Part shown: positions 19,872 to 28,564 of the stretch, one piece after another | Position numbering within the stretch: the stretch's first letter is position 1 | Layout: every line of letters starts with the position of its first letter | Source of the DNA: Flavitalea sp966112615 | GTDB lineage: Bacteria > Bacteroidota > Bacteroidia > Chitinophagales > Chitinophagaceae | Direction of reading: 5' to 3' | DNA: 64,000 bases | Assembly (NCBI GenBank): GCA_966112615.1 | Contig: CBHWDO010000017.1 | Coordinates: forward strand, 1 to 64,000 | The notes under the pieces: generated by a model | Seen by the model: only the letters and a program-made list of their open reading frames with translations | Database searches by the model: none | Told to the model about the DNA's origin: nothing | Translations under genes and position numbers: made by a program

Positions 19872-21205
19872 GGAAGAAGATCGCAAACTGGGGCAATTTC
19901 CCGGTGGTAGAAAGCGAAGAAAAATACTTTCGCTTTAATGATGAATTAAGATCAGTTATTTCTAACTCCAAAGAATTTATTCCAAGAGGGAATGGCCGTT
20001 GTTATGGCGATGCATCTCTTGCGGAAACCACTATAACCACACTCAAGTACGATAAGATAATTTCCTTTGATACGGAGAACGGGGTATTGGAATGTGAGAG
20101 TGGACTAACCCTTGATAAGATCCTCGAAGTAATTGTTCCCAGGGGATGGTTTTTACCGGTAACACCAGGAACAAAGTTCATTACAGTTGGAGGTGCAGTC
20201 GGAAGTGATGTGCATGGAAAAAATCATCATGTGGATGGAAGTTTTTCTAACCAGGTGATTGAAATGGATGTGATGTTGAGTGATGGGAGAGTATTCACCT
20301 GTTCAAAATCTTTAAATCCAGATCTGTTCTGGGCAACATGCGGAGGAATGGGCTTAACCGGCCTTGTTACGCGGGTTAAATTCAATCTGAAAAAAATTGA
20401 AACTGCCTATATCAAACAAAAGCAGGTGAAGGCAGATAACCTTGACCATGTATTGAAGTTGTTTGAAGAGTACAAGCACTATACTTATTCTGTTGCCTGG
20501 ATTGATTGTCTTCAGAAAGGAAGGGATTTTGGAAGAAGTATTTTAATCCTAGGAGAGCATGCGAAAGTTTCTGATCTGCCTGAGAAATACAAAAAGGATC
20601 CTCTTTCATTGCCATCAAAGAAACAGATCAATTTTCCGGTTACACTTCCATCATGGGTACTGAACAGCTTTACAGTTAAGGCTTTCAATTTCCTGTATTA
20701 TGGAAAGAATTTTAAAAAAGAGATCAACAATGTGGTTTCTTATGAACCGTTCTTTTATCCCCTTGATGCCATATTGAATTGGAACAGGGGATATGGAAAG
20801 AAAGGTTTCGTTCAATACCAGTTTGTATTACCAATGCATGCAAAAGATGGATTGATAGAAATTTTGCATAAGATCAGTGATGCAGGTCTGGGTTCTTTTC
20901 TTGCAGTGTTGAAAGTGTTTGGAAAGCAGGATGATCTTATTTCGTTTCCTTTTGAAGGATATACTTTAGCTCTTGATTTTCCTGTCAGAGATGGTTTATT
21001 GCAATTCCTGGATACCCTGGATGAGATCGTATTGAAATACGGAGGAAGATTGTATATGTCAAAGGATGCACGCATGAAGCCGGAAGTGTTGCAGGCTGGA
21101 TATTCAAGGTTAGAAGAATTTAAAAAGATTGTTAGAAAATATGACCCGCTTGGAAAGATCAATTCGATCCAGGCTAAAAGACTGGGACTTACCCATAACC
21201 CTTAA
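19868..21205 (+). CDS. dprE1: DprE1-like FAD oxidase (polyprenylphosphoryl-ribose 2'-oxidase)
   Basis: The 445-residue flavoenzyme should oxidise the 2'-hydroxyl of polyprenylphosphoryl-beta-D-ribose, the first half of the ribose-to-arabinose epimerisation. The FAD-binding segment RGNGRCYGDASL and the GGAVGSDVHGKNHH region are present. The C-terminus aligns without gaps to the mycobacterial enzyme over LDFPVRDGL through LYMSKDAR to YDPLGKINS. The catalytic Lys (Lys418 in Mycobacterium tuberculosis) is conserved here as Lys399. The Cys387 position, which reacts with benzothiazinones, is Ala368 here. It is coupled to the UbiA gene by a 4-base overlap and followed after 2 bases by the DprE2-like gene. 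Confidence 0.9.
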   Translation: MRKKIANWGNFPVVESEEKYFRFNDELRSVISNSKEFIPRGNGRCYGDASLAETTITTLKYDKIISFDTENGVLECESGLTLDKILEVIVPRGWFLPVTPGTKFITVGGAVGSDVHGKNHHVDGSFSNQVIEMDVMLSDGRVFTCSKSLNPDLFWATCGGMGLTGLVTRVKFNLKKIETAYIKQKQVKADNLDHVLKLFEEYKHYTYSVAWIDCLQKGRDFGRSILILGEHAKVSDLPEKYKKDPLSLPSKKQINFPVTLPSWVLNSFTVKAFNFLYYGKNFKKEINNVVSYEPFFYPLDAILNWNRGYGKKGFVQYQFVLPMHAKDGLIEILHKISDAGLGSFLAVLKVFGKQDDLISFPFEGYTLALDFPVRDGLLQFLDTLDEIVLKYGGRLYMSKDARMKPEVLQAGYSRLEEFKKIVRKYDPLGKINSIQAKRLGLTHNP

Positions 21206-21207
21206 TC

Positions 21208-21939
21208 ATGCCGACTGTTTTAATATTAGGTGCAGCTTCAGATATGGCTGTCTCAACCGCAAGAAAATTTGCCAGTAAGGGATATGACCTTCAACTGGCT
21301 GCAAGAAATGTATCACGGCTGGAAAGCCTTGCTTCAGATCTTCGTATAAGGAATAACGTTAGTTGTTCGCTTATTGAATTCGATGCTTTGAGGTTTTCTT
21401 CTCACCAGGATTTTGTTGTACATCTTCCTGTATTGCCGGAAGTAGCGATCTGTGTATTTGGATATTTAGGGGAGCAGGACAAAGCTGTTCACGATTGGAG
21501 TCATGCCGAACAAATAATACATGCAAATTATACCGGGGCAGTTTCAATTTTGAATTTGCTTTCAAGAGCCTTTGTAAAAAGAGGATCTGGAGTGATTGTT
21601 GGTATCAGTTCGGTTGCCGGTGATCGTGGAAGAAAAAGTAATTATATCTATGGAAGTGCAAAAGCAGGATTTACTGCGTATTTATCAGGCTTAAGGAATG
21701 ATCTATTCCATAGTGGAGTACATGTAGTTAGTGTATTACCTGGTTTTGTAAATACCAATATGACTGCAGGATTAAAATTGCCACCACTGATTACTGCTCA
21801 ACCTGATGAAGTTGCTGGAGTGATCTATAATTCGGTAAAGAAAAAGAAGAACGTAGTGTATGTAAAGTGGATGTGGAGATATATCATGTGTATCATCAGG
21901 AATATTCCCGAATTCATATTCAAAAAAATGAAGCTGTGA
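21208..21939 (+). CDS. dprE2: DprE2-like short-chain reductase (keto-ribose to arabinose)
   Basis: The 243-residue SDR-family protein should reduce the 2'-keto intermediate made by DprE1 to polyprenylphosphoryl-arabinose with NAD(P)H. The cofactor-binding turn is ILGAASDMA and the catalytic residues are Ser134/135 in GISSVAG, Tyr148 and Lys152 (YGSAK). An amphipathic C-terminal tail (WMWRYIMCIIRNIPEF) could bind the membrane, as expected for a lipid-linked substrate. The start follows the DprE1 stop after 2 bases, and the stop overlaps the GTG start of the HAD gene. Confidence 0.9.
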   Translation: MPTVLILGAASDMAVSTARKFASKGYDLQLAARNVSRLESLASDLRIRNNVSCSLIEFDALRFSSHQDFVVHLPVLPEVAICVFGYLGEQDKAVHDWSHAEQIIHANYTGAVSILNLLSRAFVKRGSGVIVGISSVAGDRGRKSNYIYGSAKAGFTAYLSGLRNDLFHSGVHVVSVLPGFVNTNMTAGLKLPPLITAQPDEVAGVIYNSVKKKKNVVYVKWMWRYIMCIIRNIPEFIFKKMKL

Positions 21940-22526
21940 GTAAGATTGCATTTTTTGATTTTGATGGAACTATAACTTATAAAGATACCCTTCTGGAATT
22001 TATAAGGTTTGCAAAAGGTGATATCGCTTTTTGGTCAGGATTTCTCTTGTACAGTCCTTTTATTGTTTCTTACAAACTTGGAATAATCAGTAACCAGGTG
22101 GCCAAAGAAAAAATTCTACGACATTTCTTTTCAAATACATCCTCTGAAGAGTTTGATTTACTGTGCAGGGAATTTTCTGAGAAGAAGATCCCGGGATTGA
22201 TTCGGGAAAAAGCGATCAGGGAGATCTATAAATTAAAAGAGGAAGGTGCTGAAGTGGTTATTGTATCTGCCTCTGCAGAGAACTGGGTGGCAAAATGGAG
22301 TAATGCTCATGGTTTAAGCTGTATAGCAACCAGAATGGAATGTAATAATAACTTTATCAGTGGGAGGATCAGCGGCAGGAATTGTTACGGTGAAGAAAAA
22401 GTAGACCGCATTAAAAAAGAGTTTGATCTATCAAGATATAATAAGATCTATTGTTATGGAGATACTGAGGGTGACAGACCAATGCTGGAATTGGGAGACG
22501 TTCAGTTCTTTAAACCATTCAGATAG
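21936..22526 (+). CDS. HAD-IB family phosphatase, candidate DPPR phosphatase
   Basis: The frame is open from 21867, but the gene most likely starts at GTG 21936, which overlaps the DprE2 stop (GTGA) and gives a 196-residue protein beginning SKIAFFDFDGTIT. HAD motif I is Asp8/Asp10, motif II is the Ser in VIVSAS, motif III is a Lys near EEKVDRIKK and motif IV is GDTEGDRPML. The family is phosphoserine-phosphatase-like (subclass IB). In this operon the missing step is removal of the 5-phosphate from polyprenylphosphoryl-phosphoribose, done in mycobacteria by a PAP2-type enzyme. This HAD protein is a good candidate for that role; the assignment is an inference from context. Confidence 0.85.
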   Translation: MSKIAFFDFDGTITYKDTLLEFIRFAKGDIAFWSGFLLYSPFIVSYKLGIISNQVAKEKILRHFFSNTSSEEFDLLCREFSEKKIPGLIREKAIREIYKLKEEGAEVVIVSASAENWVAKWSNAHGLSCIATRMECNNNFISGRISGRNCYGEEKVDRIKKEFDLSRYNKIYCYGDTEGDRPMLELGDVQFFKPFR

Positions 22527-22558
22527 AAAAAAGGCAGCAAGAAATTGCTGCCTTTTTT
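22527..22558. terminator. Bidirectional intrinsic terminator
   Basis: A 14-bp stem of A-run plus GGCAGCAA pairs with TTGCTGCC plus T-run around a GAAA loop. It starts right after the HAD stop codon and ends 7 bases before the convergent esterase gene stop, so it should end transcription from both sides. Confidence 0.9.
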
Positions 22559-22564
22559 TAGGAT

Positions 22565-24454
22565 TTATTTTACTGTAATTACTACATCGTCATAAGATAG
22601 AACACCTTCAAGATCCCAAATACGCAACCTGAATTTGTACACTCCTGGTACCAGGCCTGATACTTTTGTAGAGTAAGTGGTTGTGCTGGATAATAGTGCA
22701 GTGGTTGGACCTGAAACCTGTTTCCATCTCCAGGTATTTATTTTTTTATCATCATAAGATTTGCTTCCATCAAGGTCGGCAGTTGAAGGAGATATTACTT
22801 GATCTTCTCCTGCAATGGCAACAGGTGCAAGATTAGCAGGCAATGAAATATTAACAGATACAGTATCATAGCTTGATGCGCCAGTATTATCAGTTACTTG
22901 CAGCTTAAATTCGTAGGTGCCTGGTTGAGAAGCAGTGAAATTTGCATTTAAACCAGAGTTGTTATTGATTGTAACATTGGATGGGCCGCTAATTTGTGAC
23001 CAGTATTGTGAAACAATTGAACCATCATTATCATAAGAGCCTGACCCATCTAATTGAGCTATCATACCGATATTGAAGGTAGTATCAAAGCCTGCATTGG
23101 CTGTGGGTGCAACGTTTGGAGGTAATGTTACGGTGATGGAAACCTGGTCTTCACTGATTGAACCTGAATTGTCTTTAACCTGTAATTTGAAATTATAGAT
23201 ACCAGGCATTGTTGTTACAAAATCTGCATTCAGGTTATTACTATTGTTGATGGTTACAGATATTGGTCCACTAACCTGGCTCCATTGCTGAAATGATATG
23301 GTGCCATCTTTATCGCTTGCTGTACCGTTTAATTGTGCAATTTCTTTAGTGGTAAATGTTACATCATTTCCTGCATTTACAAGAGGAGCTGCATTGGCAC
23401 CAACGGTAATATTTACTCTTGCGGTCGACACGGCAGCCCTGTCGTCAACAACTTTTAATTCATATGTATAGATCCCGGTTGCAGTAAATCCTTTCACCTC
23501 TGTGTTTGCGCTGGATGTAGTATCATCAATGATATTGGTGGTTACTGGTCCGCTGACCTGTTTCCAAATATACCTAAGAATCTTGCCATCAGCATCATAG
23601 GAATTTGATGCATTAAGTGTAGCAATCCCGTTAATAGACACATTAATATCAGTTCCTGCATTTGCAATAGGAAGTTTATTTACAGGTAATGATTTGTTTT
23701 GTGCAAGAAACCATTCATAGATATTTGGACTCTGCCATTTGTAGGTTGTATCAAATGCCCTGTCCCAAATTGAATGTCCGCCTGTTGGCCAGAGGGTCAT
23801 CAATGGTTTAACCTGTGGATTACAATTATTTACTGAATTGATCTGATTTTTCGTTGCATTAACGGAAACGGTTGGATCATTTTCAGCGTGAAATGCCCAT
23901 ACAGGTAAGTTTGCTTTAGATATGTTACAGTAGTCACCGCTCTGCTGAGTACCACATACCGGTGCAAGTGCTGCAATCGATTTTGCATTTCCTAATGATG
24001 TGATGGCATATTTCCATGTGCCACCACCGCCAAGGCTTAAGCCGGTTACGAATATCCTGTTGGTATCAATACTAAGATTTGTTTTGGCATATTTAATCAT
24101 TTCTTCAGCATAAAAGCTTGGCCATGATCCATAGGAAGAAGAGAGCTGAGGACTGAGGACAAGAAAGGTTTCGGTTTTGCCATTCCATGTGAAGGTCATT
24201 TTGTGGCCATAAGAAATATATTTTGGAATGCCCTGGGCCTTCACTCTGCTTATTTCAGTTGTTCCATTTCCTCTCTCGCCAATGCCATGCATGAAAACGA
24301 TCAGAGGATATTTTTTTGTTGGGGTATAGTCTGCAGGTTTGAATTCATAGAAGCCTATATAAACTCCATTTGCAGCTGTAAGATTTTTTGCTACCTGCTG
24401 GGAATGTCCGGAAAAAGCGGTCAGCAGAAGTAAGGATAAGATAACGTTTTTCAT
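22565..24454 (-). CDS. Secreted esterase-like alpha/beta-hydrolase with four PKD/K319L-type domains
   Basis: The 629-residue protein has a signal peptide (to about residue 19) and an alpha/beta-hydrolase domain of about 265 residues like PHB-depolymerase/feruloyl-esterase-type proteins. The likely triad is Ser140 (GLSLGG), Asp193 (HAENDPTV) and His227 (GGHSIW), with an oxyanion HG in FMHGIGERG. Four beta domains of about 90 residues follow, each with ANAG.D, D.DG.I, W.Q(V/I)SGP and G.Y.F.L.V.D patterns. There is no T9SS sorting domain: the protein ends right after domain 4 (VVITVK). It is the first of four tandem paralogues on the minus strand, each with its own terminator. Substrate unknown. 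Confidence 0.85.
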   Translation of the reverse strand: MKNVILSLLLLTAFSGHSQQVAKNLTAANGVYIGFYEFKPADYTPTKKYPLIVFMHGIGERGNGTTEISRVKAQGIPKYISYGHKMTFTWNGKTETFLVLSPQLSSSYGSWPSFYAEEMIKYAKTNLSIDTNRIFVTGLSLGGGGTWKYAITSLGNAKSIAALAPVCGTQQSGDYCNISKANLPVWAFHAENDPTVSVNATKNQINSVNNCNPQVKPLMTLWPTGGHSIWDRAFDTTYKWQSPNIYEWFLAQNKSLPVNKLPIANAGTDINVSINGIATLNASNSYDADGKILRYIWKQVSGPVTTNIIDDTTSSANTEVKGFTATGIYTYELKVVDDRAAVSTARVNITVGANAAPLVNAGNDVTFTTKEIAQLNGTASDKDGTISFQQWSQVSGPISVTINNSNNLNADFVTTMPGIYNFKLQVKDNSGSISEDQVSITVTLPPNVAPTANAGFDTTFNIGMIAQLDGSGSYDNDGSIVSQYWSQISGPSNVTINNNSGLNANFTASQPGTYEFKLQVTDNTGASSYDTVSVNISLPANLAPVAIAGEDQVISPSTADLDGSKSYDDKKINTWRWKQVSGPTTALLSSTTTYSTKVSGLVPGVYKFRLRIWDLEGVLSYDDVVITVK

Positions 24455-24623
24455 ATAAAACCTGATTGGATTCAGGTAAAAACGAAGCCTTGAAACCCTT
24501 ATTGGGACTGCATTTGGGCCTTTTTGAAACTTAAAAGATTTTGGTTATAAGTAGCTAATGGTAATGCTAAGGTTATTTAGACTAAAAGAAATAAAAAAAA
24601 CCTAGAGCTTTTCTAAGTGTAAT

Positions 24624-24660
24624 ATTTAAAAAAAAGAGACAGCCTTTCGGACTGTCTCTT
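24624..24660 (-). terminator. Intrinsic terminator of the 745-residue esterase gene
   Basis: On the minus strand an AAGAGACAG stem (plus 24634-24642 with 24652-24660) is followed by a run of T (plus-strand A-run at 24627-24635). It lies 20 bases after the stop of the gene at 24682-26919. Confidence 0.8.
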
Positions 24661-24681
24661 TAATCATAGGAAAAAATTCCT

Positions 24682-26919
24682 TTATTGCCTGCTGAAAGTT
24701 GTAGTAAGTTTCTTTGATCCACCTATTACTGCCTCAGCAATATATGATCCACGGGAGAGATTGCTAATGTTTATGTTGTAAGTAAAATTTGCTGTGGTTT
24801 TATTGTAAGTAAATCTTTTCAGCAAAGTACCTCCAAGAGTATATACACTAATGGTAGTTGAACCATTTGTTGCACTGTTACCTTTCATATAGGCATAGCT
24901 TCCAATTGCCGGATTTGGATTGATAATTACTGATTCAGCTTTCACAGTTGTGCTGCCTGAGGTTTCATTGGTAGTTCCTCCTGAAGTTGAAGTAGTAGAT
25001 GTTGAAGAAACAGTAACATATACATCATCAGTATCGATCACACCTTCTGCATCCCAAACACGAAGTCTGAATCTGTACACTCCTGGAACCAGGTTACTGA
25101 TAGAAGATCTGAATTGATCTCTTGATCCGATCACTGCGGTATTGGGTCCAGCCAACTGGCTCCATGTTTTCATGGTAATACCCTTATCGTCAGTTGATGC
25201 AGATCCGTCTACTGTAACACTTGTAGTTGCAACAGTTACATCATTACCTGCTTTTGCTACTGGTGCCTGGTTAACAGTTGATGCATTTACGATAATAGCT
25301 ACATCGTCCTGGGCAGTAAGACCACCATTATCTTTTACTGTAATTCTGTACACATAAGTTCCAGCATAATTAAGACCGGTAATATTTGTGCTAAGTGCGT
25401 TTGGACTTGCAATGGTTCCTGCGGTTGGTCCACTGAGCTTTGTCCAGGTATAGGAAACCAATGATCCGTCAGCATCAGATGCAGTTGCTGTAAGTGTTGC
25501 GGAATTGGTTGGTAAAGTGATTGTTTTATCAGTTCCTGCATTCACCTTTGGAGGTGTATTTGAAACTGTAGCAGATTTTACTATAACTGAAACATCATCT
25601 GAAGCTGTTGCTCCTGCATTATCTTTTACAGTTAATCTGTAAGTATATGTTCCAGCTACCGTTAGACCACTGATAGTAGTTGTTGCAGCAGTTGCAGCAC
25701 TAAAAGATGTTGTGGCAGGTCCACTGATCTTTGACCAGCTATAGGAAGCTATTGATCCATCAGAATCTGTACCGGTACCTGTAACTGATACCGAGGTTGT
25801 TGGAAGTGTAATTGTTTTATCAGTTCCGGCATTTGCAACAGGAGCTTTATTTGCTGTTGTAGTTCCGGCAGTTACATTTACAGTAACCTGATCTTTTGCC
25901 CATGAACCCCTGTTATCAACTGTAGTCAGTTCATAAATATAGGTACCTGCTACTGTAAGTCCTGAAACAGTGGTTGATGAAGCAAGTGAAGAAGCGATTG
26001 TTCCGTAAGCAGGACCTGAAACTTTTTTCCAGATATATCTTACAATTGAACCATCTGCATCTGAACCACTACCTGAGAGGTTAACCTTGGCAGTAGTTGT
26101 TGATATCGTGATATCATTTCCTGCATTAGCGGATGGTAATTTATTTGGGGCTAATGCTTTATTCTGACCCAACATCCATTCAAATACATTTGGATTTTGA
26201 TAAACATATCCTGAATCCCATGCCATATCCCAAATGGCGTGGCCTCCTGAAGAGTAACTTGTAAGGATGGCTTTATTTATAGGGTTAGCTGCATTGATCT
26301 TGTCTACTGCATTCTTTGAACAGCTATAAGCAACCCTTGTATCATTCGTAGCATGAAAAGCCCAAACTCCAATATTATTGGTTGCAAAATTTGATGGGTT
26401 AGCAAATGCGCAGGTTCCACATACCGGAACAACGGCCGCTAACTTTGCAGCATTGGAAGATGAAGCAGATGGGAATCTCCAGGTTCCGCCTCCACCAAGA
26501 CTTAAACCGGTTAGAATAATTCTGTTTGGATCAACTTTAAGATTTTTAACGGCATAGTTGATCATTTCTTCAACATAGAAATTCTGCCAGTCACCATACT
26601 CACTACCTAATTGTGGAGCAAGGATGACAAAGGATTCTGTTTTGCCGGCAAAAGTGAATTTAAAGGTTCTTCCTTTTGCAGCATACTTGGGAATCCCTAC
26701 GTTTAATACACGACCTAATTCAGTTGTTCCATTTCCACGTTCACTAATTCCGTGTAAAGCAATGATCAATGGATGAAGGGAGCCCGTTCCATACCCCTGA
26801 GGTAAAAACTGATAAAATCCGATCCTCTTTCCATTAGCGGCAGTCAGACCTTTTTGAGTAAGTTGGGCAGAGGCGAGGAGGGGAATCAGTGCCATTGCCA
26901 GGAATAAAAGCTTTCTCAT
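24682..26919 (-). CDS. Secreted esterase-like alpha/beta-hydrolase with four PKD/K319L domains and T9SS sorting domain
   Basis: The 745-residue paralogue has a signal peptide to about residue 18 and a catalytic domain with Ser140 (GLSLGG), Asp193 (HATNDTRV) and His227 (GGHAIW), the same spacing as in the 629-residue neighbour. Four PKD/K319L-type domains follow (about 254-650), the middle ones with the repeated NAGTDKTITLPT segment. After a Ser/Thr/Gly-rich linker, the last about 80 residues (from INPNPAIG to FSRQ) form a type-A T9SS sorting domain. It should therefore be surface-exposed or released. Two Cys near CGTCAF and around residue 200 may form a disulphide near the active site; this is shared by most paralogues. 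Confidence 0.87.
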   Translation of the reverse strand: MRKLLFLAMALIPLLASAQLTQKGLTAANGKRIGFYQFLPQGYGTGSLHPLIIALHGISERGNGTTELGRVLNVGIPKYAAKGRTFKFTFAGKTESFVILAPQLGSEYGDWQNFYVEEMINYAVKNLKVDPNRIILTGLSLGGGGTWRFPSASSSNAAKLAAVVPVCGTCAFANPSNFATNNIGVWAFHATNDTRVAYSCSKNAVDKINAANPINKAILTSYSSGGHAIWDMAWDSGYVYQNPNVFEWMLGQNKALAPNKLPSANAGNDITISTTTAKVNLSGSGSDADGSIVRYIWKKVSGPAYGTIASSLASSTTVSGLTVAGTYIYELTTVDNRGSWAKDQVTVNVTAGTTTANKAPVANAGTDKTITLPTTSVSVTGTGTDSDGSIASYSWSKISGPATTSFSAATAATTTISGLTVAGTYTYRLTVKDNAGATASDDVSVIVKSATVSNTPPKVNAGTDKTITLPTNSATLTATASDADGSLVSYTWTKLSGPTAGTIASPNALSTNITGLNYAGTYVYRITVKDNGGLTAQDDVAIIVNASTVNQAPVAKAGNDVTVATTSVTVDGSASTDDKGITMKTWSQLAGPNTAVIGSRDQFRSSISNLVPGVYRFRLRVWDAEGVIDTDDVYVTVSSTSTTSTSGGTTNETSGSTTVKAESVIINPNPAIGSYAYMKGNSATNGSTTISVYTLGGTLLKRFTYNKTTANFTYNINISNLSRGSYIAEAVIGGSKKLTTTFSRQ

Positions 26920-27262
26920 AGAACCTAGAGTTTTCTTACGATAAATGATGAAATAAATGGATTTACCCCTTTAGGGGAATAAATGGAACAGAGGTGGTAG
27001 CATTTAACCTTAACCAGGATTCAATGGGTTGGGATCGCGTTTTTTTGGCAATTACTATACCAAAAAACAGTTAAAAAGGAAAAAAATATTCACACCTACT
27101 AATTGTTTCCAGATATCGATGCCAATTGAGCAAACATGACACCAAACGACCATGAAAAGTTGGGGAATTGTAATAATTAGGGGTATTTACTTATGATGAT
27201 TATTCGTAATAAAAAAGGGCAGCCAAAGCTGCCCTTTATGGAAATTTAATAGATATTGAAAA
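26920..27262. other. Intergenic region between two esterase paralogues
   Basis: This 343-base region has no plausible coding frame. The left part should hold the promoter of the gene starting at 26919, but no clear box was found. The right part holds the terminator of the next paralogue at 27208-27237. The long spacing and separate terminators suggest that the paralogues are transcribed separately. Confidence 0.6.
27208..27237 (-). terminator. Intrinsic terminator of the 366-residue esterase gene
   Basis: A perfect 10-bp stem (AAAGGGCAGC at 27214-27223 with its complement at 27228-27237) has a 4-base loop. On the minus strand it is followed by a T-run. It lies 26 bases past the stop of the gene at 27263-28363. 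Confidence 0.88.
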
Positions 27263-28363
27263 TCATCGTCTTGTAATAGTTACCCTTGATGTAGATGATG
27301 CACCATCATTATCGGTAACAGTTAATGCAAAAACATATGTTCCTTTTGCAAGCCTTGAAATTTTGGAAGACTTATAATTATCAGCAACAATATTGTAAGA
27401 AGAAGGTCCACTGATTTTTTTCCAATGGTATTTAACAATTCGACCATCAGTATCCCTTGAATTACTGCCGTTTACGAAAGCTGAAGAAGACCTGGTAATT
27501 CGATCCGGACCAGCATCAGCTATAGGAGCCTTATTGGCGCCTGGCTTTTGTGGCTTGGGTGATTGGCTGTTGTCGTTATTATTTTCGTTTGAATTTCCTC
27601 CACCTGAAGGTTTATTTGACCTTTTATTTGATAACATCCATTCAAATACTTTTGGATCGCTGTACACTTTATCCCAGATATTGTGGTTCCCGGAAGCCCA
27701 AATGGTTTTTTTGGCCTTTGTCTTTATTCCAAGCAGGTTAATGCGATCAACAGCACTTTCAGTACATTTTACACTTACCCTGGAATCATTTTTTGCGTGA
27801 AAAGCCCATACAGGTAGATCTGCTTTCGCTACACTAGCTGGATTACTCATCATACAGGTTCCACATATGGGTACTATCGCTGCTACATCTTTAGCGTTGT
27901 TTTCTTTAGAAGCAAAGCCCCATACACCTCCGCCTCCAAGCGATAAACCTGTTACATAGATCCTGTTTTCATCAATACCCAGGTTTCTCTTGGCATATTT
28001 GATCATTTCTTCAACATAGAATGCCTGCCATGATCCATAGTTATTACTGAGCTGGGGAGATAACACAACAAAGGATTCCTTCTTTCCATTGAACTTGAAT
28101 TCCATATCATGACCTTTCTTGATCATCCTTGGAATTCCAACATTTGCAACCTTCGATAGTTGCGAACCACCATTTCCTCTCTCACTAATTCCGTGTAAAA
28201 ATATAATAAGAGGATGTTTCTGATTTTTATTATACCCTTTAGGAGTGAACTCATAATAGCCAATATTTACACCATTGGCTGCACGGATTTTCTTTGCTAC
28301 TTGCTGCTGTCCCTGAACTACAAAGGACAATAGGAGGCCTAATGCCAAGGTCAATGTTCTCAT
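27263..28363 (-). CDS. Short secreted esterase-like alpha/beta-hydrolase with one PKD/K319L domain
   Basis: The 366-residue protein is the smallest paralogue. A signal peptide (to about residue 18) precedes the hydrolase domain with Ser141 (GLSLGG), Asp193 (HAKNDSRV) and His227. The His motif is SGNHNIW here instead of GGH(S/A)IW. A low-complexity linker rich in Ser, Asn, Lys and Pro (about 243-275) leads to a single PKD/K319L domain that ends at the C-terminus (VTITRR). There is no T9SS sorting domain, so it may stay in the periplasm or leave by another route. It is the minimal form of the family and would be the simplest member to characterise. Confidence 0.85.
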   Translation of the reverse strand: MRTLTLALGLLLSFVVQGQQQVAKKIRAANGVNIGYYEFTPKGYNKNQKHPLIIFLHGISERGNGGSQLSKVANVGIPRMIKKGHDMEFKFNGKKESFVVLSPQLSNNYGSWQAFYVEEMIKYAKRNLGIDENRIYVTGLSLGGGGVWGFASKENNAKDVAAIVPICGTCMMSNPASVAKADLPVWAFHAKNDSRVSVKCTESAVDRINLLGIKTKAKKTIWASGNHNIWDKVYSDPKVFEWMLSNKRSNKPSGGGNSNENNNDNSQSPKPQKPGANKAPIADAGPDRITRSSSAFVNGSNSRDTDGRIVKYHWKKISGPSSYNIVADNYKSSKISRLAKGTYVFALTVTDNDGASSTSRVTITRR

Positions 28364-28523
28364 TCTGATTGTTCTTGATTAAATGATGAAATTAGCTGGG
28401 ATCAGGGGGGTGATTGCTCGCTAATCATGCTTCCCATGGTACGGAAAAGCGAATCTGAATTTCCAATTACCGTACCAAAATTGACCAACAACAATAGCTA
28501 GACATTAAAACTTTTATGGATGG

Positions 28524-28553
28524 AAAAAAATAAGGGGTGATTGCTCACCCCTT
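28524..28553 (-). terminator. Intrinsic terminator of the 1324-residue esterase gene
   Basis: A 9-bp stem (AAGGGGTGA at 28532-28540 with 28545-28553) has a TTGC loop. On the minus strand it is followed by a T-run (plus A-run 28524-28530). It is 11 bases past the stop codon of the gene at 28565. Confidence 0.87.
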
Positions 28554-28564
28554 TTGTCCGAATC

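Noticed and set aside
21867..21935. ATG start of the HAD phosphatase inside the DprE2-like gene
   Set aside because: It would overlap the upstream gene by 73 bases and add residues absent from the family; GTG at 21936 overlaps the stop by 4 bases and starts at the normal family position.
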